64,000 nucleotides of DNA from Straminergon stramineum (taxonomy: Eukaryota > Streptophyta > Bryopsida > Hypnales > Calliergonaceae), in contig OY987265.1 in assembly GCA_963920665.1 (NCBI GenBank), positions 6,949,001-7,013,000 on the forward strand. Reading direction: 5' to 3'. The notes beneath the pieces were generated by a model. That model saw only the letters and a program-made list of their open reading frames with translations, was not told the DNA's origin and made no database searches. Positions 35,385 through 46,699 of the stretch are shown here, in pieces; position 1 is the first letter of the stretch, and each line of letters opens with the position of its first letter. The position numbers and the translations under genes are program-made.

Positions 35385-38300
35385 CAAGGTTGTCACATTG
35401 GGAGAGTTAGGGTCACCGGACGGACGGATGAACCAGACCAGACAACTGGGTAGTCTGTCCAATCGGTCCAACTTCAATTTTCTACGTCCTCAAAATTTTC
35501 CAAGAGTAACTTTTATTTACCTAAGGTAACTGACGTGTCATTCTATGTTGGAACTAGGCGTAGTCGCTAGGGAGTGGATGGAAGTTCATGTGGGAACAAA
35601 CTCGTGTGGGCGTAGATGCTAACAGGTGTGGACATCATGTTCCTGGGCGCGGATGCATCGGTCAGGTGTGGACGCTTGGGCATGGATGCTTTGGTCACGC
35701 ATGGACATCTGAGCGCAGATGCATTGGTCGGGTGTAGACGTCTGGATGCGGATGCTTCGGTCGAGCGTGGACGTATGGGCGCAAACACATCAGTCGGGTA
35801 CAGAAGCTGGCGCAGCGAGAAACTCCAAGGACTTTCAAATGGTCTTTGGGCCATGGGATCCTAAACCTCTCCAAGGAAAGAGGAGAGAACTTCAATGTTG
35901 CCAACCTCTTGTTGTATTGTAGACAAGATCTACAAGTACATGACGGTCAAATGGCCTCATTAAATACCTCATTGTACAAAGTACAACTTGCACAAGATTG
36001 AGGCATCATGGGCAAAATGGATTCCCTCTCTTGTGGCCTAACTTCCCATGTGTTACTTCCTCACAAGCCCTTGGCATCTTGAATTTTTAATGGAAAAATG
36101 ATAGAATGGTAGGAAAATTTCAATGTATTAATTTGAAAAATAATTCTTTATTCAATTGTTCAAGGTGTGAAGAAGGAATTTGGGGGAATGATCCAATGAA
36201 GGTAGCACTTTCCTATTTTTTTAAGCTAGAAATTGGATGTGTACTTGTATTAGTTGTATAGGTCTATTTCTCATAGGGGAATTTTAGTTTAATTAATGAA
36301 GGGGTGATGAAGGGATTTAGAAGAGGGCACTTCCTTCCCAATTTGTTTTTAAGGAATTTGGGTGTAGAGTTTATGTTATCTTAGGGACTTATTATTTAGT
36401 TGTTGAATGTGTGAAGAAGGGATAAAGTGGGGGCATGGCCAATTCCTCCCCATTTTTTCCAATTTGCATGTAGATTTATATTCTTTTAGGGAATTTTTTA
36501 TTTAGTCATTGAATGTGTAAAGATGGAATTCATACCTAAAGGACCAAGCGGGCATAATGTTTCTTCTTCAAATTTTTTATGGCAAATTCTTGATATGGGG
36601 AAAAAAATCTTAATATTTTAGAAACTAGGATCTTAGGCTCTTAGAGTAATAAGTTTACATACTTATTGCTTTTTTTTATTTTCAAAATTTGAATGTGAGA
36701 AGTAAGAACAAAATAAATTTTGGAAATGTAGTCCAACAGAAAAAGGGAGCAAATATAATGTTTTTCTAATGAAAGGAGTAGTAGAGATGCCAAAAAAACT
36801 TTTTTGAACATTTAGAGTCTCTATTGTATACAAATAAATAGGAATTGGAGAAATTTGTGAATTCTTTTTTGAAAAATTTTAAAAATAAAATCTTCAACCT
36901 ACTGTGATAAAGAATACAAAATAATTAGAATGAATCCAAATACCTTGAAGTCGATGCTAGAAATATGATAATAATATCAATAAATTCAATAGTTAAATTT
37001 TATAAAGTTGACTCATGTGAATTTTTTAATTTTTTTTTTGGATCCAATTTGGTGAATTTCCACCTTTTACTTCTTGTACTTCAAATTTGAAAATGTGTAT
37101 AAGACTACAAAAGTACAAATTTGAGAGATTTTTGTATCTTTCAAATTTTGAAAAAAAGAAATTTCTAAATTCACTTTAGATTCCAAGACAAATTTTTTGG
37201 GGTGTAGAAAAGAATTACTTGTCTTTTCTAAATTTTTCTTCCAAAATTTATTTCTTTAGCCTATGAAATTAATCATCTGAAGTTGTTATAAATTTATAAT
37301 GTAAAAATGAAAGTGTCAACAATTTCCACCATTAATTCTTTATATAGAAGACAAAGTGGTCTTTGTTTTTATATGGTTGAAATAAAATATTTCAAGCACA
37401 TTTTGGACTTGGGGTTGCCAAAAAGATCAAAGGGGTATAATTGGAAATCTTCATTGTCACAAAGTTGTTGGGCAATGGGCATTGAGGGGTTAAAAGGGGT
37501 GAGGGGGGCATGTTCCTCCCTATTTTTTTCATTTGGATGTTCAATTTGTATTTCCTTAGGGAATTTTTCATGTAGCTGTTGAATGTGTGAAGAAGGGATT
37601 AATAGAAATGCTTTGATAGCCTTATTTCATTTCATTTTTTTTATTGATTGCTAATATTAATTCTAAAAATCTTCAAGGGAATTGTGAAATCCTTCTTGAA
37701 TATTTCATGCACAAACAAAAATTGTTTATTAATAATTTGAAAATCATATGCAATCTCTAGTTTAATGTAATAAAAAATGTAGGATTCATATTTTGATAAC
37801 ATGGAATTGCCTACATTGTGCTTGTACACGATGTTTTATGAGTTAGCAATGGACCCAATCTAGTTTAGGTGAATTAATACAAAGTAGATATTAGGAAAGA
37901 AGAAAGAAATGTAAGAAGTTCATTGTTTCTTTAAGTACATATGAAATGAGTGAATCCAAAAATCACATGTCTACATATTTAAATAGAGACTTAAAAAAGT
38001 GAATATATATTTCATATGTGTCATACAATACAAAATTGAAAAAGGGCATGATATGGTCACTGTGTGAATATTCTATTGGATGCTCTATAATTATAGGTAG
38101 TTCTTAATAGTGAAGCCAAAATTTTAGGTGCCTTTATAATGCTAAATTCTATTAGATTGTACTTGCTCCTAACCATGACACATTGAAGTACATCTAGTCA
38201 ACATTCATAGGGTGGTGTGCTATGCCGCTTGGGCCAACCATGTTATCATGAGTCCCTGCTTCTACAACTAGGTCTTCGTCTAATCCTAAACGAAGTCTTC

Positions 38301-39201
38301 GAGCACTAGACTGGTTTCTTCTTGATAGCCCATCTTCCTCCAATATGGCTTGTAGAATTTGTGATTGTTGCAGTTTTTAAAGAGTCTAACGTGTTGATGG
38401 AGTGTGTTGCTCAAGCAAAAAGTCCATCCCGTCGTTCTTGAAAATTTCTCTCCACTCTAATTCTGATATTTGCAACAACATTCAAGGGTCAAGCATCTCT
38501 AATTCGTCATTTCAATGATACGAGCTTTGTTATCATTGGTGATTTGGACTCCATCAACCCCCAAAACAATTGTTTAAGATGGGGTCCGAATTTGAATTTT
38601 TGATGGGCTTCATCCCAATGCCCATTGAAGCATTGGAAGAAAAAAAAATTCCTTGACTAAACTTGTCCTTCACTGGGATCAATTCATGGCACACCCTTTC
38701 CAATTCATCAGGATTGTTCTCCCAACCCCATTCAATAGAGAGCATCAACTTCTGCAAAGAGTAGATGTTGTGTTGCCAGCTCCACACCAAGTCTGTTCCC
38801 CATTTATAATTGGTCTCAGAAGTTGGACAAACTTCTTGGATATATTAAAAAGTTGTTTGTCACCCTTAAAAATGCATGGACGTAGCAATTTAGCGCTTCA
38901 AAGTAATTCAAATCAAAGTATCATTTTGTCCTTGCAATCTTCCATCCGCACCCTATCTTCCGTCCACGCCCCTACTGATCTACGTCCACGCCTTGTCTTC
39001 CATCCATGCCCCAACCGACTTCCGTCCAGGCCCAACATCTACGGTGGCAACCAAGTGGTGGCAAGGTAAATCCAAGTTAGGTTTTTTTACCTTACTAGGA
39101 AGTCAACTACGTGTTGACCACATCAGATGGCAGGAGCCTCTACCAGACAGGCAAATCGGACAGAGTGGTAGGCAGTCCGTTTGTCCAATGTGATAACCCT
39201 G
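35385..39201. mobile_element. hAT-type element, 3,817 bp, with 8-bp target duplication GCTAAGAC
   Basis: The target duplication GCTAAGAC lies at 35377-35384 and 39202-39209 and is single in the uninterrupted MITE copy at 61 kb. The termini are CAAGGTTGTCACATTGG at the left and, in inverse, CAGGGTTATCACATTGG at the right. Terminal CA(G/A)GG, a short inverted repeat and an 8-bp duplication are the hAT signature. No intact transposase is present; minus-strand coding-like patches at about 38.2-38.8 kb have stops between them. Repeated phrases such as GAATGTGTGAAGAAGG occur near 36.40 and 37.58 kb, indicating internal duplication. It is probably non-autonomous or degenerate. Confidence 0.88.
35646..35810. 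repeat. Five tandem 33-bp repeats in the hAT left subterminal region
   Basis: Five consecutive 33-base units start at 35646, 35679, 35712, 35745 and 35778, each of the form GGCGCGGATGCATCGGTC then RGGTGTGGACGTYTG. A degenerate sixth lies just upstream. The phrase GCGTGGACG in them appears inverted as CGTCCACGC two to three times near 38960-39030 at the other end. Subterminal repeats of this sort bind hAT transposases in known elements. ORFs across this stretch are translations of the repeat. Confidence 0.7.
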
Positions 39202-39310
39202 GCTAAGACATTGAATGTGGCTCAAATCTCAATAACTAATAGAAAACCATAATGGGGTCATTCTTAAGAGTCCGCAGTGGGTAAAAGGTCCATAATGGAC
39301 TATTTTACAT

Positions 39311-41630
39311 TACTATACCTTTGGGTCAAGGTTGGTGGAAAATAATTATTTTTAAGAAAGCCGGAAATAAAAGAAAAGAAAAGAGAGAAATTGCCAAATA
39401 CAAAAAGAATTAATTGACCAAGTTGTCGTAAACGAAGAAAATGTCTTACATTAGACATAAAAGAAATATGAAGTCCAATCACCATCTATCACCTAGAATG
39501 TTTATGATGGTGATGGGTGGATATTTCCACATAGTCAAGAGACCCAAGAGTAGAGAGGTTCACTTTTTTAATGAAATGCATTGTTCATCATGGATCCTCA
39601 AAAGATACGGGACAATTTAAAAAAGAGAGCTTAACTATAGGTGGTAGAGCTCCTACTAATCCTAATTGACATAACCTACATGGGTTGTTTCACCTCCTAC
39701 CACCCTACTTGTATAAAGAAGTTGTCTTTCCATCTTCATCCAAGAGCAATAGAAGGAATTTTAGGAATGGAATACTGAAAGTATTAAAATCTTTTGAATA
39801 TAATGTTGAATTTCTGAAAATTAAATTCTAATTTGCCAAACCTACTTTGGGAATTTTAATTAATTATTTGGCAACAATGTGTTGACCCTGCCCCAAACAT
39901 ACAGTACACCAAGGACTAAAAGTGTCTTTTGGATGGTCAAGTAGTCTTGAATTTTCTCACATATAAGAATGAATAATTTTCATTCAATTTTTTGTTTGCA
40001 ACTTTATTAATGCTATATCCACATTGAGTGAAGTTCAAGTCATACTAGTTGTTTTTTAATTTCATATTGGATAGTTTACTAAAATAATAGTATACCAATA
40101 CATTATTTTGAAGTATTTTGAACTTTAATGCTTATAACTTGATTTTGATATTGAATTTGATTTCTTGTGCTTATATAAACAATATTAACAATACAAAGCT
40201 TTTGAAGTTTCTACTTGGCGTGAAATTTTCTAGAATCCTAAAAATGAGTGTATATTGAAGTTTGAAGTTGAGGACTTACCACCATATTTCTAAATATGGA
40301 GTGATGTGAAAAAATATTTTTATTATATGGTTCTATTTTATTAAGTAATTTCTTGTAAGATTTTCAGATTTTTTACCATGTTTTGTATTTGATATCAATA
40401 CTTTTGAAGATTTCTTCACTTTAATATTAGCTTGTTGTCTTGACTTATTTAAGGGTACCATTTATGATATGCATAGTGAATTAGTGGCACACCATTAGAC
40501 ATATTTTGTGGTAATGTGTGAGCACCAAATTACCCACCCTTGGTAACTCACGAACACAACTAGGTTCTGGGTTTCGACTAAGTGACTCCTACTTTTGGGT
40601 GTCTAAGCATGGTCCATTGTGCCTTCTAAGCAATGGATCTCTTTACTAAGTGCCTAAGTGACCCGCAATTGCAAGATTTGCTTAAACTACTTCCAACGTT
40701 TTGGGCTAACTGAATGGAAGGCCTACTGGATGATTTGGGTGGGACCCAACCCATGGCAGAACTATACTAAGAACCCTTTGATTCATCTCGTGCTATTTCT
40801 AAAAATATAAGACTCGACCTTATCCGACCCTCCTAGCCAAAGTTATGGTTGGATGAAGTTTGACCGCTACTCGGTTCCTCAAACTTCATCCATCGATTAC
40901 TCCTAGCTCCCCAATTCAAAAAGATCCGAATTTTTTGGGGATGGTTCACAAGGATTTTCCCTAATCATATTTGGAATTGGACCCTGATCAGGGATTTCTT
41001 CTAAATTTTCATCCAAGCCTTACTCAAACTTCATCCGCTAATTTCTCCTAACCTACAACTCGGAATTGACTTTTTTCTTTGGCCCTAGACCCTAGGTGGG
41101 AGACTCTTTCTAATGTAATTAATTACCTGTCTAAACCGGAGTTTATCTATTCTTCATCCAATTTGATCCTAAACTTTGTTCGGCCATAACTTTCTCAATT
41201 TTCACTTGATTTGGGTGTGCTTTAGGGTTTTGGAAAGCCACGACCTTCTTGTCTAAGCTTATGCCCCTGGAAATGACCTGACCCACGGTCCTAAGGGTCT
41301 ATCTTAGGGGTAGGCCTCGGCCCAAGCTACTAGACTCTAGTTAAAGCCCTAGGGATAGTTTGGAGGGGTTTTTGCTCATACCTCGGAACTTGAGTCATTG
41401 ATCGTGCCACCTAGAAGTTCCACCTCCTCTGCCATGAACTCCCGCATCGTGAGACAACGAACCACCATTCTAATCATAAAATAAATAGGTACAAGGATTT
41501 AATTGTCAAGCTTCCTCTCCTATTTCTTTCCACCTCCCCTCTTTTCTATCCCCCCACACTCTGAGGCGGCCCACCTACCAAGCTAAATTTAAATACGTGT
41601 CATACCTCTTTCCAAGTTGAGCTACTTCTT
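39311..41630. other. Intergenic DNA, possible LTR relic
   Basis: 39.3-40.5 kb is AT-rich with no features I can name. 40.52-41.5 kb has a more balanced composition with phrases such as GGATGAAGTTTGACC and AACTTCATCC repeated in inverse, and begins TGTGAGCACC, which could be the 5' end of an LTR. I found no matching second LTR, primer-binding site or protease/integrase frame, so this is only a suggestion. Confidence 0.25.
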
Positions 41631-41712
41631 ACATCCTACTTCTCACATCCCACTTCTTATGTCCTACTTCTCACGTCATACCTTCTACGTCCTATACTTA
41701 CGTCTCACACTT
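41631..41712 (+). repeat. Short 14-bp tandem repeat (TTCTCACRTCCYAC)
   Basis: About six units of 14 bases follow one another: TTCTTACATCCTAC, TTCTCACATCCCAC, TTCTTATGTCCTAC, TTCTCACGTCATAC and two more worn ones. The array ends directly at the TTAA of element E3. Confidence 0.6.
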
Positions 41713-41714
41713 AA

Positions 41715-42684
41715 CCCTTAAAGGACCAAACGGTGTTTTTTGGCAATATAGCAATTTCAGGCAACTCACTACAAATGGAATTTTTATTCTTTTTCTTTGA
41801 AATTTTCACACAATATGTGCCCAAGGAGTAGCTTTAAGACTCAATAATTTTCATAATTTTTGAATACATGGTTAAAAAGTTATTGTATGATATGTAGTTT
41901 TCATTGCTCGGCGGGCAGCCCGGGCAGAAAAAAAACTTTTTCGAAAATCACTTTTTTGAAACAATAAAAATTTGAAATTTATTTTTCCGATTTATATATA
42001 CATGGAAATCTTTGAATCATTCCATTTTGATTTATGAGATGAAAAATATGAAGAGTTTTAGTTGTGGGTAGTTTATCGGTAGTAATGGAATCTCTATTCT
42101 AAAATAAACTTTGAAGACCTTAATTTAACTCAATTTTTAATATTTTTGGAAAAAAATAAAAAAAGTGAGGTGTAGATTGTTTATTACAACAATTTAACCA
42201 TTGGGATTGGCATTTTTCAATTCCATAAATAAATTATTAACAATTTAGTATTTTGAATCATTATCTATTTCTTTCAACTTACTATTTTTTTACTATATGT
42301 TGTACAATTCCAAATGATCTAAAATTTTTCAACCATGTAGACAATATGACTTGAAGAATGAATTCAAAGAATTACAACCATTTTGGACATTTTTTCATAA
42401 TGATCTGACCTTGTGAAGTGAACTTGCCCAGATTTTTGTAGGGCCCCCAAATGGCTTTTTGTCACTTCAAATGCTAATATTTTGCAATCCAAATGATGAA
42501 AATTCTGAAATTTTTTCCACATCTTCTCAAACTAGCTTACTACAAGATCCTATGGTTACATTTGTCCAAAAATGTATTTTTTTCTAAAATTTGGTACTTG
42601 TACTAGAGATGATAGTTTTGGAGCGTTTTTGGTGAAAACATAATCAAATACCTTTATGGGTTAATGAAATTGGTTCTTTAGGGG
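41715..42684. mobile_element. TTAA-flanked element E3 (family A), 970 bp
   Basis: TTAA at 41711-41714 precedes CCCTTAAAGGACCAAACGG. The far end is inverse CCCCTAAAGAACCAA followed by TTAA at 42685-42688. A conserved TTTTTTGGCAATATA lies about 25 bases inside. The interior aligns in inverse with E5 over its whole length, including GTAGATTGTTTATTACAACA and ATTTGAAATT. There is no ORF of note. Non-autonomous, piggyBac-like by its ends. Confidence 0.78.
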
Positions 42685-42845
42685 TTAAGGTAATTGAATG
42701 TAATTGATTAGATCTATGTCATTATGGTAACTTCTAATTGCCTAAGCATTTTTCAAAAACTGAAGATATGAATTTTTTTCTTCTTCTTGGATAATCCATA
42801 AACATAAGAGAATCCATTACAATGCAACAACATCAAAAGCATTAA

Positions 42846-43068
42846 CCCTTGAAAGGCCCTTGGGGTTTCCCTATACAACTTGTATTTAGCTTTATAGCTC
42901 TTCAATTGTGGTTGTATAGACAAGTTATGATACATTTTTATTTATGTACTATCATGATCAATAATTTACTTTGGATTGAAATATATTTGGTCAATGTTTT
43001 CCTAATCAAATACCACCAAATATGTAGTATACTATACGGCCACAAAGGGCTTTCAAACCCTTCTAGGG
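42846..43068. mobile_element. TTAA-flanked element E4, 223 bp, with empty site in the duplicated block
   Basis: TTAA at 42842-42845 and 43069-43072 flank an insert with ends CCCTTGAAAGG and, in inverse, CCCTAGAAGGG. The surrounding sequence CATCAAAAGC...TGTTG..TTCATTRAGAGGAT is continuous in the second block at 58301-58340, where the site reads TTCA (58312-58315). Confidence 0.72.
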
Positions 43069-43072
43069 TTAA

Positions 43073-44330
43073 TTATGTTGTAAATTTTCATTAAGAGGAT
43101 GTTTGGATGTTTTTCATTTTTTTTTCACACAACATGTAGTCAAAGAATAGCTTGAAGGTGCTTTAAAGAGCAACAATTTTCATAACAATTGAGTACAAGC
43201 TTTAAAAGGTATTTATGATATGCAACTTTTTTTAATACTAGGCAAGTTGGCAAGCTTAAAAAATCATTTTTTCAAGAATAAAAATTTGAAATTGATTTTC
43301 TATATTCGTATATACTTGACAAGCTTTCAATCACTATATTTTAATCAACAAGATGAGTGTTACAAGGACTTTTAGAATCTAAAGGCAATTGTGGAATCTG
43401 TACACCAAAGCGTACTTTTAAAAACTTATTTTGAATTGAAATTCTCATATTTTGTGAAAAACTTAAGACATAGGATGTAGATTGTTTATTACAACATTTA
43501 TTTATCACTATTTTTTGGGCCTAAAAACCCCATAATCCATTAGAAATTCAATATAAATTTTCATGTGATTGCCTAGAAAAATCAAAATTAATTAAATATA
43601 GGCAAAGAATAACCAATTGCAAAAAACTAATAACAACCAACTAAAACATAGTTTAGCACCAATGGAGGTGTCAACAACCCTTTTGTCCCTTTCATGGGCT
43701 TGGAGTTGCAATAGTGGCAACAATGTTTGGAGAAGATTGAAGATTTGGAGAAAAAACCAATGAGATAATAAGCCACTACTAGAAGGTATACATATTGCAT
43801 TTGAAAAAATGTAAAAATTGAACAAGAATTCAAATGAAAACAATTTTGGAAAAGGATTGACATGAATTCACTATGGATCAAAATACTAGTTCACAAATCC
43901 AAAACACACCATGACTACTTGAATGCCACTATTGCTTCAATCTTTGGGTCTAACTTGAAGCCTATAGGAATTATAAAGGTGACAATGTATTTTTTTCTAC
44001 CAAAATTCAATAAAGATTTATTGCCAATTTTTTCCAAAATTAAATATTGCAATTGTTGAAATGTCATGCATAATAGCCTCAATTAAATTCTTGGAGACTA
44101 GGCTAATAATGAAAAATGAAATATTAAAAGTTGTAGAACAAACAATGAGTACTAAAGTAGTTTGTTATAAAAGTGACCACACTTTAAAAACAATCATGGC
44201 ACATAGGTACATTTTCCTTTATTTGATGCATCAATAGTGCATATTTTTAGGAGGTGGTTGCTTCTAGTGATCACTACATTTCAACTTTAAAAAATTGTAA
44301 CTAATTCCACAAAGGTCCAAAATATATTAA
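43073..44330. repeat. Duplicated block part 1: worn family A interior plus unique DNA (partner 58316-61050)
   Basis: 43.1-43.55 kb resembles family A interior sequence (CAACATGTAGTCAAAGAATAG, GTAGATTGTTTATTACAAC) but lacks the left CCC end. It aligns with 58.6-59.1 kb, where the end is preserved. 43.55-44.33 kb aligns with 59.1-61.05 kb after removal of a 1.2-kb insert there. No gene is supported. Confidence 0.6.
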
Positions 44331-45255
44331 CCCCTTAAGTTCCTTGAATTTGTTTTCATTGAAAACACTCCAAAATTGCCATTTCAAGTACATGTATCAA
44401 CTTTTGGAAAAAAACACATTTTGGGGAACATGTAACTTTAGAATCTTATAATATGCTAACTTGAGAACATGTGCAAAAAATTTCAAAAATTTCCACCATG
44501 TAGATTGCAAGATACAAGTTTTCAAATTTACAAAAATCCTATTTTTGTCCCTGGAAAAAACCGGGCAGCTGCACTTCACAAGTTCGCATTTGTATGAAAA
44601 AATGTCCAAAATAGTGGTGCTTCTTTGGATTCATTCTTCAAAGGAAGTTGGCTACATGCTCAAAAAATTTCAGATCATTTGGAATTGTACAACATATAGG
44701 AAAAATATAGTAAGTGGAAAGAAGTAGAAATTGATTCAAAATATGAAATTGTTAACAATTTATTTACAAAATTTCAAAATGCCAATCCCAACGGCTATAA
44801 TGTTATAATAAACAATCTACATTTAATTATTTAATTCTTTTGAAAAATATAGAAATTTGAGTAAAATAAAGGACTTCTAAGTTTATTTTAGAGTAGAGAA
44901 TCCAAAACTATCCACAAACTAAAATTCTTCATAACTTTTGACTCATTGATCAAAATGGAATGATTCAAAGCTTTCTATGCATTTTATAATTAGAGTGAAC
45001 CAATTTCAAATTATTGTTTGTGAAAAAAATGATTTTTTCTAATCTGCCTGAACTGCCCATTTATGAAAAAAAGTAACATATTAGGCTATAACTTTTGACT
45101 CGCAATTCCAAATGTCCTAAATTTTAGTGCACATGAAAGGTATTCCTCATCCCCATCTTCTATTAATGTTTGGTTTGAAAACATGGAAATCTCTACTCAC
45201 ATGTACTTGCCCAAAATTTTTATATTGCCAAAAAACATAGCTTGGTCCTTTAGGG
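44331..45255. mobile_element. TTAA-flanked element E5 (family A, inverted), 925 bp
   Basis: TTAA at 44327-44330 and 45256-45259. The ends are CCCCTTAAGTTCCTTG and, in inverse, CCCTAAAGGACCAAGC. It is the same family as E3 but opposite in orientation, with TTTTTTGGCAATATA just inside the right end. Related DNA without the insert reads ATATGAAACAACTTGG at 61051 and ATATGAAATGACTTGG at 17303, so the insertion joins exactly at the TTAA. Confidence 0.8.
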
Positions 45256-45299
45256 TTAAATGACTTGGGTTAGATGCAAATTCCATTTTTCTTCCTTAA

Positions 45300-45945
45300 C
45301 CCCTAAATGCTTGAGGCACCCAAACAAGGTGTTTGAAAAACTTTGAAGTTACATTAAATCTAAATAATTTGCTATTTTTAGTAGTTTATATTATTGAAAA
45401 ATTCTTTTGGAAGTCTAGTTTTAGCATCAAAAATCCACTTTTGAAAGTGATTGATTATGACTTTTCTATTCAAGATTTTTTGCAAGGGTGTCCATTGCAA
45501 TCTTGACTTTCTGTGGTGTCGGGGGCTCTTGGATATGAGCCTCAAATACACTAGATCTTGGAGAAAAAATCACATTTGAAATTAATTTAAAAAAATTGTA
45601 AAGTAGATTTGGAGATGCCATTAATTGATTGGTGTTATGCATGTTAAGCCCTTCAACCTCATATTTTTTTGGTGACCAACTTTTTAAATTTGACATATGA
45701 AAAGAGGACTAAACAACTTCAAATTACTTTTGCAATTTTAACACCTTCATGATCAATCATTATGATCTTTCAATCCATCAATGATATTGTTGTGTTATCT
45801 TTTCCTATGTGATCTTTAACATGTCTAGTTGGAATTTGTACGGCTACAAATATAAAGAAATTGATACAACCTATAAAAATGATGTATTTTTGTTCAATTT
45901 AGAGCAAATTCTTAAAGGTTCAAAAAGACCCTAGGCATTTAGGGG
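45300..45945. mobile_element. TTAA-flanked element E6, 646 bp
   Basis: TTAA at 45296-45299 and 45946-45949. The ends share eleven exact bases in inverse, CCCCTAAATGC. Flanking ATTCCATTTTTCTT and TTTACTGAAATTG are joined directly at 61077-61110, giving an empty-site comparison with a worn target (TAAG region at 61094-61097). Confidence 0.8.
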
Positions 45946-46119
45946 TTAAATTTATTTTACTGAAAATTGCTTCGAGGAGTTTAGCTTCCCCAAAAGGGCA
46001 ATCACCCCTAGAATTGTCACTCCATTGATATTCACGATTCATCTTAATGAAAGGAGTTGGCACACAATTGAAGCCCTAAATATACCATACCAATCCTAGC
46101 CACCATTTAAGCTTATTAA

Positions 46120-46695
46120 CCCTTTAATGCCCGGTTGACCAGTTTTGGGTTGATTTGGGGACTTTCTATTTGCTACTCTTGGCAAAACATTTGATTTCAA
46201 AAAACCCAAGGATCAATGCAATTGGAGTATCTTCATACGCTCCAAACAAAACCAATTTCAAGAGAGTGCATGCAAAAATGCAGCAACTACACTTATTCAA
46301 ACTTAAATGTCTCGAGCCTTCACAAGTGAAATATCATAAAGAATTACATATTTAGTGTAAGGGATGACTACTTACATGTATGAAAGAACTAGTTGGAAGG
46401 TTTTTGATTGATTTTTGGAGCATTTACTAAAATTTATGTCCAGTTCTGGCAAATCGTATGTAGCACCAGTGTTATAGGCTATTTACAGCATATCAATCTT
46501 TGAAGATTATTTACAAGCATGTGCACTATTTGTTCACTTTCATTTTTTGTTTGATTCAAGTATCTGTCCTATAGAATCAATTGATAGAAACCAATCAAAG
46601 ATTTCATCCTTAGAGCGGCCAGAAAAATTTCACTTTGTCAAAATTGTATTCAAAAATTGGGCTCGCCCCCCACAACAACCACGGCCACTAAAGGG
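46120..46695. mobile_element. TTAA-flanked element E7, 576 bp, with exact empty site
   Basis: TTAA at 46116-46119 and 46696-46699. The ends are CCCTTTAATGCCCG and, in inverse, CCCTTTAGTGGCCG. In the duplicated block the same position reads CATTTAAGCTTATTAAGTGC at 61751-61770 with a single TTAA (61763-61766). Filled and empty flanks match closely on both sides (AGCTTA / GCGCCGCTGTTTAGAAG). The element lies about 0.9 kb upstream of the intact F-box gene, in its probable promoter region, and is absent from the third copy. Confidence 0.9.
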
Positions 46696-46699
46696 TTAA

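Larger units (their letters stand above)
35016..39310. mobile_element. TA-flanked MITE family C, copy 2, split by a hAT insertion
   Basis: The left part (35016-35384) and right part (39210-39310) together make about 470 bp and align without a gap to the uninterrupted copy at 61157-61628. The left end is AGGTAAAACAACCCATTA after TA (35014-35015). The right end reads GGACTATTTTACAT before TA (39311-39312). This makes the MITE older than the hAT element inside it. Confidence 0.85.

Noticed and set aside
35567..35904. ORFs on both strands with repeated DASA/TNAS or GADA-type residues
   Set aside because: They are translations of the 33-bp tandem repeat in the hAT element; the unit length is a multiple of three, which keeps frames open.
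38653..39069. 138-codon plus-strand ORF
   Set aside because: It spans the right subterminal repeats of the hAT element; no transposase motif in this frame.
40520..41500. Possible solo LTR beginning TGTGAGCACC
   Set aside because: No second LTR, matching CA end, target duplication, primer-binding site or polyprotein could be identified; mentioned only as a possibility.
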